This document shows, piece after piece, positions 17,745 to 26,910 of a DNA stretch of 64,000 nt. The notes under the pieces are model-generated. The model was not told the origin of the DNA. It saw nothing but the letters and a program-made list of their open reading frames with translations, and did no database searches. The DNA comes from CAWCGU01 sp963795195 (GTDB lineage Bacteria; Actinomycetota; Thermoleophilia; Solirubrobacterales; 70-9), in the NCBI GenBank assembly GCA_963795195.1, contig CAWCGU010000006.1, positions 1,054,001 to 1,118,000 of the forward strand, given 5' to 3'. Numbering within the stretch: position 1 is the stretch's first letter; every line of letters starts with the position of its first letter. A program made the translations under genes and the position numbers.

Positions 17745-18842
17745 TCAGGCGACTTCGCGGAGCTTCTGTGCTTCTGCGAGTGACTGCAGCTTCTTCAGCG
17801 ACTGGTTCTCGATCTGGCGGATGCGCTCGCGGGTGACGTTGAACGTGCGCCCGACCTCGTCGAGGGTGCGGGGGTGCTCGCCGCCGAGTCCGTAACGCAG
17901 TTCGAGCACTCGGCGCTCGCGGTAGGAGAGGTTCTCGAGCGCCTCACGCAGCGCCTCCTTGGTGAGGATGTCGACGGCGCGGTCATACGGCGACTCGGCC
18001 TTCTCGTCGGCGATGAACTGGCCAAACTCGGACTCTTCCTCGTCGCCGACCGGCTTCTCGAGCGAGACGGGGGCTTGAGCGGAGCGCTTGATCTGGTCGA
18101 CTTCTTCGGGGTCGATGCCGGTGACCTCGGCGATCTCGTCGGGAGTCGGCTCGCGGCCGAGCTCGGTGACCAGCTTGCGCTCGGCGCGGCCGATCTTGTT
18201 GAGCTTTTCGACCACGTGCACCGGGATGCGGATCGTGCGCGCCTTGTCGGCGAGCGCGCGGGCGATCGCCTGGCGGATCCACCAGGTCGCGTAGGTCGAG
18301 AACTTGAAGCCCTTGCGGTAGTCGAACTTCTCGGCGGCGCGGACGAGACCGAGCGTTCCCTCCTGGATCAGGTCGAGGAAGGGGAGGCCCTGGTTGCGGT
18401 AGTTCTTGGCGATCGAGACGACGAGACGCAGGTTGGACTCGACCATCTTCTGCTTGGCGTCGAGGTCACCGCGCTCGATGCGCTTGGCGAGGTCGACCTC
18501 CTCCTGAGCTGTCAGCAGGCGAACCTTGCCGATGTCCTTGAGGAAAAGCTGAAGCGAGTCGGTCGTCATGTCCGGCTTCAGATCGAGCGTCGTGGCCTTG
18601 GCGCGACGGCGACCGCGCTTGTCGGTCAACTCCGGCGCCGGCGAGTCGGTCGTGTCCTTGTCCTCGACCAGCTCGATGCCGGTCTTCTCGATGTGCTGGT
18701 AGAGCTCCTCGATGTCGCCCTCGTCGACATCGACCTCGGCGACCGCCGTGGCGATCTCTCCGTAGCTCAGAACGCCAACCTGCTGGCCCTTGGTCAGCAG
18801 CCCCTTCACTTCCTCAAGCTCTTGGAGTTCCGTCAGTAGCAT
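17745..18842 (-). CDS. sigA: Primary RNA polymerase sigma factor
   Basis: Group 1 sigma-70 factor directing transcription of housekeeping genes. Region 1.1-like N-terminus (~100 aa) is short. Region 1.2 is DSLQLFLKDIGKVRLLTAQEEV, region 2 has NLRLVVSIAKNYRNQGLPFLDLIQEGTLGL and KFDYRKGFKFSTYATWWIRQAI, region 3 IRIPVHVVEKLNKI, and region 4 RVLELRYGLGGEHPRTLDEVGRTFNVTRERIRQIE. All motifs match RpoD/SigA/HrdB rather than alternative sigmas. AGGA lies 8 nt before the ATG. Upstream is an unusual promoter-leader-terminator unit (18909-19009), which may regulate it or encode a separate small RNA. Confidence 0.95.
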   Translation of the reverse strand: MLLTELQELEEVKGLLTKGQQVGVLSYGEIATAVAEVDVDEGDIEELYQHIEKTGIELVEDKDTTDSPAPELTDKRGRRRAKATTLDLKPDMTTDSLQLFLKDIGKVRLLTAQEEVDLAKRIERGDLDAKQKMVESNLRLVVSIAKNYRNQGLPFLDLIQEGTLGLVRAAEKFDYRKGFKFSTYATWWIRQAIARALADKARTIRIPVHVVEKLNKIGRAERKLVTELGREPTPDEIAEVTGIDPEEVDQIKRSAQAPVSLEKPVGDEEESEFGQFIADEKAESPYDRAVDILTKEALREALENLSYRERRVLELRYGLGGEHPRTLDEVGRTFNVTRERIRQIENQSLKKLQSLAEAQKLREVA

Positions 18843-18908
18843 TCGTCTTCCTGTTGCCCCTCTATCGGTTTCTTAGTCAAGGACCGTGAGGCCCGCCGCA
18901 TCGACGTG

Positions 18909-18936
18909 AAAAAGCGGAACCGAGCCTAGGTTCCGC
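18909..18936 (-). terminator. Intrinsic terminator upstream of sigA
   Basis: On the minus strand a perfect 8-bp stem GCGGAACC/GGTTCCGC with a 7-nt loop is followed directly by TTTTT. It is a textbook rho-independent terminator placed 67 nt before the sigA start codon, in the same orientation as sigA. Confidence 0.85.
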
Positions 18937-18976
18937 AATCCGGACGTGACCGGGTTGATAGTCGGCACACGCCCGT
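18909..18976 (-). ncRNA. Candidate short RNA or attenuated sigA leader
   Basis: If transcription starts about 6-8 nt after the -10 box at 18981-18986, a transcript of roughly 65 nt would run into the terminator at 18936-18909. It contains no start codon with a reading frame of useful length. It could be a discrete small RNA or the aborted leader of sigA mRNA. The transcript itself is inferred; promoter and terminator are seen. Confidence 0.45.
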
Positions 18977-18980
18977 GCGC

Positions 18981-19009
18981 ATGGTAGAAGCTTTACTTTC
19001 TGAAGTCAA
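18981..19009 (-). promoter_or_regulatory. Sigma-70-type promoter upstream of sigA
   Basis: Minus-strand TTGACT (19009-19004), 17-nt spacer, TACCAT (18986-18981). It is the best housekeeping-type promoter noticed by eye in this GC-rich window, and it feeds directly into the terminator at 18936-18909. Confidence 0.6.
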
Positions 19010-19172
19010 GTTTTGCAAGCCCGATTTCGGCCCGCGAGAGCCGGATACCCGATCAAGCAGTCGCTCTAGCAACACAGCAGTTTGACTCAAGTTACGCAAC
19101 GCTCCGGGGGGAGTTCTCCACCCATGGCAGCCACCCCGTGTGGGATCGTCTAGTCCGGACCGCACGACATCG
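19010..19172. other. Intergenic region between sigA promoter and yihY operon
   Basis: No convincing gene or repeat. It should contain the promoter for the rightward genes starting at 19173, but I cannot point to -35/-10 boxes. Confidence 0.3.
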
Positions 19173-19505
19173 ATGAACGAGCTCTTCTCAAACCAACGAA
19201 CCGACGACGACAGCGGCGACGGCGAACGCGACCCCGGAGTGCTCGGGCAGCTTCCGAAAACGCGCCCCGCGCGACGCAGCCCGCGGCGCAAGGCGGCGCC
19301 GGCCCAGACACGAACAGCTCCTCCAGCCGCGCGAGCGACCTCCGCCCGCGCCACCCCGGCCCCGCCGGCCCCGCGCGCGACGCCCGAGGCGGAGCGCGGT
19401 CTGATCGAAGAGGTGGCCAGGACGGGGGTCAGCGTCGCCCTGGGCGCCGCGGAAGCGAGCTTCGCGATCGCCGGAAAAGCCCTCGTTGCGCTCCGGCGCA
19501 GATGA
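19173..19505 (+). CDS. Small Ala/Pro/Arg-rich protein preceding yihY
   Basis: Predicted 110-residue protein (MNELFSNQRTDDDSGDG). The first ~75 residues are acidic then strongly basic, low-complexity and probably disordered (RRSPRRKAAPAQTR). The last ~30 residues form an amphipathic helix (LIEEVARTGVSVALGAAEASFAIAGKALVALRRR, given here only as the position 19410-19502). The stop overlaps the yihY start by 4 bp (ATGA), so the genes are coupled. The function is unknown; the helix could associate with membrane. An in-frame ATG at 19140 would add 11 residues. Confidence 0.5.
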   Translation: MNELFSNQRTDDDSGDGERDPGVLGQLPKTRPARRSPRRKAAPAQTRTAPPAARATSARATPAPPAPRATPEAERGLIEEVARTGVSVALGAAEASFAIAGKALVALRRR

Positions 19506-20398
19506 ACACCGAGCCCGCGGCGGTTCGCCGGCCTCCGGCCCGCCCCCAGGCCGAGACGCAGGAGCTCTACATACATATGGGCCGCGGAGCGCGCACCTGG
19601 CTGCGGGCCTTCTGGATCCGCTCCTATCGCGAGGGCATCACCGGTCTGGCCGGGATGGTCGCCTACAACCTGCTGCTGGCTTTGTTCCCGTTTGCGCTGC
19701 TCGTGCTCTTCATCTTCGGCCAGGTGCTGCAGTCGACCGATATCGAGCAGAGCGTGCTGCTCGACCTGCAGCGCCTCTTTCCCGCTGTCGAATTGAACAC
19801 TCTGCAGAACGCTCTCGACCAGATCCAGGAGCGCTCGACGACGATCGGCGTCGCGGCCGCGCTCGGCGCCATCTGGATCGGCACCTCGTTCTGGGGAGCG
19901 ATGGACACCGCCTTCTGTCGCATCTACCACGTCGAGTGCCGCGGCTGGGTCGAGCAGAAGCGCTTCGCGCTGGGGATGCTCGTCGTGACGATGCTGTTCC
20001 TGGCGGCGACGGTCGTGATCCCGGCACTCGAGGGAGCGATAGTCGCCAGCTCCGACGACCTTCCCTTCGGGCTCTCGAACCTCGGCTTCCTCGACAACCT
20101 GCTTCTGCTCCTCGGCGCCCTCGGGCTGACCTTCATCATCGCCTGCTCGATCTACTACCTCGTTCCGAAGGGCCACATGCCGTGGCGGGGAATCTGGCCG
20201 GGAGCGGTGCTCGTAGCGATCGGCGCCGGCCTCGCCAACTGGGCCTTCCCCTTTTACTTCGTAGAGGTCGCGACGATCAACGAGGTCGGCGGTGCGATCG
20301 GCTTCATCCTGATCGCGCTGGTCTGGTTTTACCTGCTGAGCCTGACGATTCTGGCGGGCGCAGTCGTCAACGCGCTGCGGCACGAGCTGCACGCCGAC
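19502..20398 (+). pseudogene. YihY/BrkB-family membrane protein, 3' end lost in a fusion
   Basis: Inner-membrane protein of the YihY/virulence factor BrkB family, with about six membrane segments. Characteristic parts are GMVAYNLLLALFPFALLVLFIFG, IGTSFWGAMDTAFCRIYHV and the final membrane segment ALVWFYLLSLTILAGAVVNALRHE. Homology stops at about 20398, where the sequence joins the antisense of a truncated FHA-cyclase gene. The frame remains open to 20971, so a chimeric 489-residue product is possible, but its last ~190 residues are antisense noise. The body of the protein is intact and may still work. A diverged second copy of the same C-terminus lies at 21632-21775. Confidence 0.75.
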
Positions 20399-20935
20399 GT
20401 AGTTGCCGACGGTTCCGCGGTAGCGACTGAGGAGCGTGCGCAGCTCACTGAACAGCCGTCCGACCTCGGCGGACACCAGCTGTGCATCCACGCTCTCGGA
20501 GATCGCGGTGTAGGAGATGATGTCGCCGACCGCGATCGCCATCCGCGCCAACTTCACCGGCCGCGCGGTGCTGCGCGGATCCGCGTCGGCGACGATGGGC
20601 ATCGGCGCGCACGGGGACCGGAACTCGAGCTCGGTGGCACCGACGCGGATGCGATCGCCGTCAATGAGCTCGATCGGGGCTCCGCGCTCCACCCGGGCGC
20701 CGTTCAGGCGCGTGCCATTCGCGCTTGTGTCGATCAGGCTGGCGCGTCGGCCGTCGGGGCCGAGCCGGATCTCGAGATGGTGTCTGGAGACCTCGTCATC
20801 GTCGACCACAAACCGCTGCTCGGGTGCGATCCCGAAGCAATCGCGACCGACGACAAGGCGGCCGCGGATCGGCACCGGCTCCGCCTCACCATCGACGGTC
20901 ACGTAGGGCTCGCTCATCGCCGGCACGTCGCTCAC
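20398..20935 (-). pseudogene. FHA-domain class III cyclase, truncated 3' half
   Basis: N-terminal FHA domain (LVVGRDCFGIAPEQRFVVDD, SRHHLEI and TSANGTRLNG, the phosphothreonine-binding loops) followed by the start of a class III cyclase (AVGDIISYTAISES with the metal Asp, then YRGTVGNYVG). Immediately after GNYVG the homology ends at about 20398 and the frame continues as the antisense of yihY. The catalytic second half of the cyclase is gone, so it cannot make cAMP by itself; an isolated FHA reader could survive. Start ATG at 20935, or at 20917. It once paired with Ser/Thr kinase signalling, which is present at 37 kb. Confidence 0.75.
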
Positions 20936-20992
20936 GGGGCGAGCATAAACCCGGGGTGGCCGTTCGGTTGACCGCTTCGATGACCAGACGGT

Positions 20993-21393
20993 CTAACCAG
21001 TCCACCAGTCGCGCCGACCCTCGACGTCCCCGCGCGGGTCCTCGCCGAGATTCGGCGCGCCGATGACGAGGATCTCGAGGCCCTGCGGCCCGGCTTCGTA
21101 GCCGCGCCACGTCCCCGGCGGGACGCGCACCGCGTCCCACTCCCGCAGCTCGACGATCTCGTCGTCGAGCTTCATCCGCCCGCTCCCGCGCACGACCACG
21201 TACACCTCCTCCTGCGTCTCGTGCGTGTGGCCGTACGGAAAGCGGTAGCCGGGCGGGACGCGCTGGTAGCTCAGGCCGGACCGCTCGAGCTCGAGCGCCT
21301 TGGTCGCCGCGCGGAACTCGAGGTCCGGCGCGCCGTCGAAGTTGGACCGAGATCCTCCAGGTCCTCCTTGAGGTTCCTGAGCGTGAACGGCAC
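20993..21393 (-). pseudogene. Cupin-domain protein, frameshifted
   Basis: Small single-domain cupin of about 133 residues. The first 16 codons from GTG 21393 (VPFTLRNLKEDLEDLG) are followed by a one-base deletion near 21343. After correction the protein continues with RVPPGYRFPYGHTHETQEEVYVVVRGSGR, whose HxH and E are the usual metal ligands, and ends WRGYEAGPQGLEILVIGAPN. As it stands only the last ~70 residues from an internal ATG at 21205 are open, which lack the first metal-binding motif. The break is outside a homopolymer run, arguing for real decay. Function of the intact relatives is mostly unknown. Confidence 0.7.
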
Positions 21394-21631
21394 GGCCGCA
21401 ATCCTATGGTGCCTTGGCTCCGTCTCAATGTTTCATTCACTACGTCCTGCAGTCTGGAAGTTCCGAGTCCTTCCGTCGTCACTCGGGCGTCGGGCCGAAA
21501 TGGTCCACCAAGCGCACCTCGCTAGCCGTCGCCGGTGCACCTGACGGGATAAGTCCGTCAAGACCACCGAGACGCTCGTCCCTTAGCCGGCTGCAACTCC
21601 ACGCTGACGGTCGTCGCGCGCCGGCCTCGCG
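21394..21631. other. Region without recognisable gene
   Basis: No convincing coding sequence. Base composition is less GC-rich than neighbouring genes. It lies between the broken cupin gene and a yihY tail and is probably debris. Confidence 0.4.
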
Positions 21632-21775
21632 CTGGTCTGGTTCTATCTGAACAGCCTCACAATTCTCGCCGGGGCGGTCGTCAACGCGCTGCGCCACGAG
21701 CCGCACGACACCGGGACGATTGTTGAGGGGTTTTCAACGAACCGCACTGAATGCGACGCGCCCCGCCCTGGGTGA
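21632..21775 (+). pseudogene. Remnant of a second YihY C-terminus
   Basis: The frame reads LVWFYLNSLTILAGAVVNAL then RHEPHDTG and about 20 more residues to a TGA. It corresponds to the last membrane segment and tail of the YihY gene at 19502, with clear nucleotide divergence. No start codon or upstream part is present, so only about 47 codons survive. Confidence 0.75.
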
Positions 21776-21825
21776 CCGGGACGCGCCACTTCCAACCGAT
21801 TCGTCGGCCCGCTACGCCATCATTG

Positions 21826-22017
21826 GTGGTAGTGAAATCTTTCAACAGAACTGTGCCCGGCACCCCAGCCAACGAACCGTCTCAGCGCGTCGCTGAGACC
21901 TGGAATCCGCCCGAGGCCATTGCCGAGCACCGCGCACTCTCGCCATCCCAACGCCTCGAGCTCGTCATCAGCTTGTCGCAGGCTGCGCTTGCGCTCAGCC
22001 GGCAGCAAGATCGATGA
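21826..22017 (+). CDS. Small protein paired with nucleotidyltransferase
   Basis: About 63 residues from a GTG near 21826 (the exact start is uncertain), ending in a helical region (WNPPEAIAEHRALSPSQRLE followed by LVISLSQAALALSRQQDR). The stop overlaps the start of the following nucleotidyltransferase gene by 4 bp. Small helical proteins coupled to minimal nucleotidyltransferases often form toxin-antitoxin or HEPN-MNT-like pairs; here the family is not recognised, so that role is inferred from arrangement only. Confidence 0.45.
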   Translation: MVVKSFNRTVPGTPANEPSQRVAETWNPPEAIAEHRALSPSQRLELVISLSQAALALSRQQDR

Positions 22018-22500
22018 CAAAGGAGCTCTTTGATCCCACGGGGGTCATTCGCGCATTCAACGAGCGCAAAGTCGAGTACATGGTCATTGGCGGGCTCGCG
22101 TCTGCGAGGCACGGAGTGATTAGGGCGACCCGTGATATCGACATCGTCTACGACCGGGAATGGGACAACGTCACATCACTTCTCGCCGCTCTTGAATCAA
22201 TCGACGCCGCACCCGCCACCGAGCACACGCCGCCGCTGCGCCCGGAGGTGCTGGTCCGCCGAGTCGACCTGAAGCTCAACACACGCCATGGGTCGGTTCA
22301 TCTCCTGAACGCGGTTGACGGCGTACCCGATTTTCGCGCCCTGATGCCAGGCGAGGAGACCATCCTCAATGGCGAACCCTTCCGGGTTTGCGCGCTGGAG
22401 GACCTGCGGGCAATGAAGCGAGCGGCCGGTCGCCCAAAGGATCTGATCGACCTGGCAGAGCTCGACGCACTGACCGGCACGCTTGTCAGCTGGCGCTTGG
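22014..22500 (+). pseudogene. Minimal nucleotidyltransferase, 3' end fused to kinase debris
   Basis: Nucleotidyltransferase of the small AbiEii/MNT-like type that modifies RNA or protein. It has YMVIGGLASARHGVIRATRD followed by IDIVYD, giving the GG and DxD catalytic motif, then a substrate-binding part ending MKRAAGRPKDLIDLAELDAL. Sequence homologous to the family stops around 22480-22500, and a truncated histidine kinase begins at 22534. The frame stays open to 22979 through unrelated sequence. The catalytic core is complete, so activity is conceivable. Coupled to the small upstream gene by an ATGA overlap, it probably formed a mobile toxin-antitoxin-like module. Confidence 0.65.
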
Positions 22501-22533
22501 CAAGACCGGCACTGCTTTGGATCCGACAGCCTG

Positions 22534-23780
22534 GTGAACCCCACAGCGAGTGCGGAGCAGGCGTGGCTGCCCCTTCACCACTGGCTCAATCGGACCATCG
22601 TCTCGATCACGCTCGGGGTTGCACTGCTGGCCTGCCCCGTTTCCTTCGCCTACCTGATTCCGAATTTCGACGTACATGGCTGGGAGATCTTCGGCCAATT
22701 CGTCGCCCTTGTCACGGGGATCAGCTTTGGATTCGCCCTGGTCCTTCTGATCGGCGAAACACTGATGAGACCGATCCTGGCCGACATCTCCAAGGCGGTC
22801 GCGCCCGGATGGGCGCCGCCGCGCACTCGCTGGAACGTGCGAACCAAGGCGATCGTCCTGCTGCCGGCGTTCGTGCTGATGACGATCGGTGTCGCGGTGG
22901 AAGTTCGTACCTGACGACGCAACGCGTGAGGCCAGGCTGGCCGCGGCTTCGCTTGGCGGCATGGGCGCGCTTCTGCTGATCGGGCTCCCCGCGATTCACG
23001 CCGCCACCGGCACGATTCTGGAACCGCTGAAGGCGCTGGAGCGGGCCACAGCGCGGGTGGCTCAAGGTGACCTCTCACAGCCCGTCGCCCTGACGACCGC
23101 GGACGAGTTTGGCGCGGTGGTAGCGGGATTCAACCGCCTGCAGCAGCGGGTCGGTGAGCAGCTGGAAGAGCTGCGCGACTCCCGCGCCCGCATCGTCGCC
23201 GCCTCCGATGCCGAGCGTCGCCGCGTCGAGCGAAACCTCCACGACGGGGCGCAACAGCGCCTCGTTGCCCTGGCTCTTCAACTCTCGATGCTCGAAAACG
23301 GAGCGAGCGACGACGCTCAGCGCGCCCTGGCATTGAAGTCGAGGGAGGATCTCAGCCAAGCGCTCGCCGAGTTGCGGGAGCTCGCCCGAGGCCTACACCC
23401 ACAAGTGCTCACCACGGGCGGGCTTAAGCCGGCGATCGAACAGCTCGCCGAGCGCGCGCCGCTACCGGTCACCGTGCAGGCCCCAGCAGAGCGCTACCCC
23501 GATCCCGTCGAGTCGACCGCGTATTTCGTCGTCTCGGAGGCGCTCACGAACGTTGCCAGTACGCCGAGGCGAGCGCCGCCGAGGCACCGCCGGCCAGGTC
23601 AATGGGTGGCTGGTCGTTGGATTCCGACGACGGCAAGGGCGGCGCCGAGGCTCGCTGGGCTCAGGGCTTTCCGGCCTCGCGGACCGGATTCGCATAGCGC
23701 TCGACGGAGGCAGCTGAGCGTAGAGAGCCCGCCATCCCGAGGCACGCTGATACGACCGGGACTCCCGCTGCGGTCACGAG
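22534..23780 (+). pseudogene. Histidine kinase remnant A (type 2)
   Basis: Sensor histidine kinase related to the intact gene at 35761, but missing its first ~90 residues and carrying at least two frameshifts. One shift is near 22900, between the membrane part (IPNFDVHGWEIFGQF, TLMRPILADISKAV) and the HAMP domain (VAQGDLSQPVALTTADEFGA). A second is near 23562, where GCCAGTAC replaces the expected GCCAAGTAC. The H-box RRRVERNLHDGAQQRLVALA is intact, but the ATP-binding glycine boxes after the N-box are scrambled. It is directly joined to the nucleotidyltransferase gene, marking a recombination junction. Confidence 0.8.
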
Positions 23781-23814
23781 GCCGAGTGCTCCTAGACTGC
23801 GCCTGGGCGAGCCA

Positions 23815-25363
23815 CGTATACTCTGCGTGTCAAGGGTGATCGAGATGGCTCGTCATCGGGATCACGGTCTTGGTCGTGGCGGTCGCCGTCCCTGTGACGG
23901 TCTGATGCTGTACCTGGCGACGTCTATGGCATTGATCTCAGTCGAGCCGAGGCTGCACGGGTTGCTCCTCGATCGCACGGCCTGCGGAACCGCTGCGGTC
24001 GTCGTTGGGCTTCTGCTGGTTCGGCATCCGGTGAGCGCGATCCTCGCCTGGGCCGCACAAGAAGTAGTGGATCGGCCATCGCCTGAGGAGGCTTGGACTC
24101 TGATGGTGCGGGCGCTGGGATTCGGTTCGTCCCGCGCCCATTCATCGTGCTGTTCACTGCTTCACCTCGCGATCACGGACGTCTACGTCGCGACAGTCGC
24201 GGATATGTTCTGACGGGGTAGCTCGGCATCGCCGTCGCGACCCAGGTTTGCGAGGGTCGCCTTTGTCTGGATGCTGACCGGATTCTGGGTCGAGTTCGTC
24301 ATCCTCAGGCCGGCGATGTGAAGAGATCGACGCGCAGCTTCCGATCGGCGCCGAGCGACAGCGAAAGCGTGGCGGCTTCAACACGGATCGTTCTCTTCCC
24401 CGATCCCGTGCGGTGGTGCCGTAGGCGGGATGGTGACGGGCGCTTTCGTTGTGCAGTTCTCCGACAATATCGACGTTCTTCTGCTTGTCGCAAGCCTCGG
24501 CGCGGTTCTCTGCGGCACGTTTCTGGCTTTTCTCGTCAAGGGCGCGATCTCCGACCAACTGGTACGCCCGATCGCCGACCTGTCGGCGGGCGCTGAACGG
24601 GTGGGGGTTGGGTGACTTCACCGAGAAGGTGCCAGTGGTGGGCGGCGACGAGCTGGGCGCGCTCGCGTCCAGCTTCAACGAGATGCAGCTCGGACTGCGC
24701 GAGCTGGCGGAGCTGCGCGTCGAACGCGAGCAACTCCTCGACGAGGTGCTCGCCTCACGCGCTCGGATCGTCAGCGCGTCGGACGCCGAGCGACGACGGG
24801 TGGAGCGCAATCTCCACGACGGCGCCCAGCAGCGGCTCGTCGCGCTGGCGCTGAACTCTCGCTGCTCGCGGACGGAGCCGCTGCCGACGCAACCGCGGAC
24901 CTGGCAGGCGTCGCGAAGGCCGAGCTGGCTCATCGCTGGAGGAGCTACGCGAGCTCGCGCGGGGCCTCCACCCCGCCGTTGCTGAGCATCGCGGGCTGGC
25001 GCCGGCTCGAGGGTACTGGCCGGGCGTTCGACGATCCCCGCCGATCGGGAGCTGCCCGCAGTGAGCGCCTCCCCGATGCAGGTCGAGTCGACCTCCTACT
25101 TCGTCGTCGCCGAGTCGCTCGCGAACGTCGCCAAGTACGCCGCGACCGCGAGCGCACCGTTTCGGCGCCGCGCCTTAAGGGAGACTGCTGGTCGGGGTCT
25201 CGGACGACGGCGTCGGCGGCGCCGACTCGGGCGCGGGACGGGGCTTGCCGGTCTCGCCGACCGGGTGCGGCCCTCCCCGGTAGGCTCGGATCGAGAGCCC
25301 GGCCGGGGCGGCACGAAGGTCTCGGTTGAACTGCCCGTGGCGATGCCGGAGAGCGGCACATGA
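23815..25363 (+). pseudogene. Histidine kinase remnant B (type 1), heavily decayed
   Basis: Decayed paralogue of the intact kinase at 34181. Shared stretches include RPSPEEAWTLMV, LHLAITDVYVATVADM, the HAMP part VPVVGGDELGALASSFNEMQ, the H-box RRRVERNLHDGAQQRLVALA and the N-box region STSYFVVAESLANVAKYA. These pieces fall in different frames, with at least five shifts plus substitutions and small gaps. It ends in a TGA that overlaps the ATG of remnant C (25360-25363), the same 4-bp coupling seen between the intact kinases at 34181 and 35761. This indicates that a type1-type2 gene pair was duplicated and this copy lost function. Confidence 0.82.
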
Positions 25364-26892
25364 ACACAAAAGCGACCCCTCGTCCAGCCGGTGGTTGGGC
25401 CGAACGCCTCTACCTGAAACTCGGCCATCGCATCGTCTACCTGATCATCGTGATCGCGGCGTGGGTCTTCAGTGTTTTGGCCCTGTTCTGCTGGAGCCTT
25501 GCTCTATTCGGCTACCTCGACGGCAGCGCGTCCCAGTACGCGACCGGAGCGGCAATCCTCGCGGCCGGGGGGTGCTTAGGGATTGCTGTAGGGCTCCGGG
25601 TCGTCTGGTCGGCGGTGCAGCCAGGCCTCAGCTGGCTTCGCAATCCCGACGGCGCGACCAGTGCCGAGGACGCCTGGCGCTCGGCCGTCTATGTACCCCT
25701 TCGCCTCGTTTTCACATGCTGTTCCTTTGTGGTGATCCTCGTCGGCCCCGCGATCACGGCGTACGTCACGATGGAATTCAACTTCAGCGCCCTCGAGGGG
25801 GTCGGATTCTTCGGCGCGTTCTTGATCTGCGCCGGGGCGATCTTTGCGGTGGTCGTCTTCACCGCTCAGCTCCTGCTGCGGCCCGCGATCGCTGAGATCG
25901 CAGCCGCTCGCCGCCCGGGCGCGCGTTCGCCCACGTCGCACTGGAACGCTCGGACCAAGACGACAGTACTCGCCGCGATCAGCTGCTTCGCCGCGGCCGC
26001 CGGCAGCGGCGCCCTGCTGCCAGACGCGGCCAGCCCAGGCGAGCGCCTGGCACTGACGACCGCCGTCGCCTATGTCTTCACCTTGCTGGTCATCCTGCCG
26101 ATCTTTCTGCCGCTCACCGACGCGATCCTGCGCCCGATCAAGGATCTACGCAATGCGACCGACCGGGTCTCGCGCGGCGACTACTCGACGCCGATCGCGC
26201 AAACGACCGCCGACGAGTTCGGCGAGGCGGTGGCCGGGTTCAACCACCTTCAGCAGACCGTGGAGGCGCAGGTCGAGGAGCTGCGAGCATCGCGTGCCCG
26301 CATCGTCGCAGCCTCCGACGCAGGCGCATCGGCGGGTGGAACGAAACCTTCACGACGGTGCCCAGCAGCAACTGGTCGCGCTGTCGCTTCAGCTCAACCT
26401 CCTCAAGGAGAGCACCGGCGAGAACGAGGAGCTGGCTGCAGGCATAGACGCCGCCGGCATGCAGCTGTCTTCAGCCCTGGCGGAGCTCCGTGAGCTTGCG
26501 CGGGGCCTTCACCCGCAGGTGCTGTCCACTGGGGGGCTGAAGCCCGCGCTCGAGCAACTCGCGCAGCGCTCGCCGATTCCGGTGACGGTGGATGCACCAG
26601 CCGAGCGCTACGCCGACCAGGTTGAGTCGACGGCTTACTTCGTCGTCTCCGAGGGCGTCTGGCGAATGTCGCCAAGTACGCCGAGGCGAGTCGCGCCGAG
26701 GTTTCGGCCGAACGCTCGAACGGCTGCCTGACCGTGACGATCGCCGACGACGGGATCGGCGGCGCCGATCCGAATGCCGGCTCGGGCCTGTCCGGACTCG
26801 CCGACCGGGTCGCCGCGCTCAACGGCGTGCTCACGGTTGACAGCCCTGCCGGGGGGGAACCACGATCAGGGCCCAGTTGAGCCAGCCTGAGG
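25360..26892 (+). pseudogene. Histidine kinase remnant C (type 2)
   Basis: The N-terminal sensor half is fully open: paired membrane helices (RIVYLIIVIAAWVFSVLALF, then FGYLDGSASQYATGAAI), TSAEDAWRSAVYVPLRLVF, further helices and HAMP (RVSRGDYSTPIAQTTADEFG). The frame breaks at about 26320 exactly in the H-box, where SDAGASAGG replaces SDAERRR. Catalytic sequence (VERNLHDGAQQQLVALSLQL, GLHPQVLSTGGLKPALEQLA) continues in another frame to about 26655, where it shifts again inside the N-box region, and once more near 26860. The open 377-codon first frame could still make a membrane sensor without kinase activity. Confidence 0.82.
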
Positions 26893-26910
26893 ACGCCGGA
26901 GCGGGCGTGG

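Noticed and set aside
18926..20397. Long minus-strand open frame continuing from the FHA-cyclase gene through yihY and to the sigA leader
   Set aside because: From 20397 down it is antisense to yihY and its small upstream gene, low-complexity and unlike any protein; it stays open because of high GC codon bias.
21751..21825. Upstream part of the open frame before the small TA-like protein
   Set aside because: Overlaps the YihY tail remnant in another frame and shows no conserved features; a start near 21826 is more plausible.
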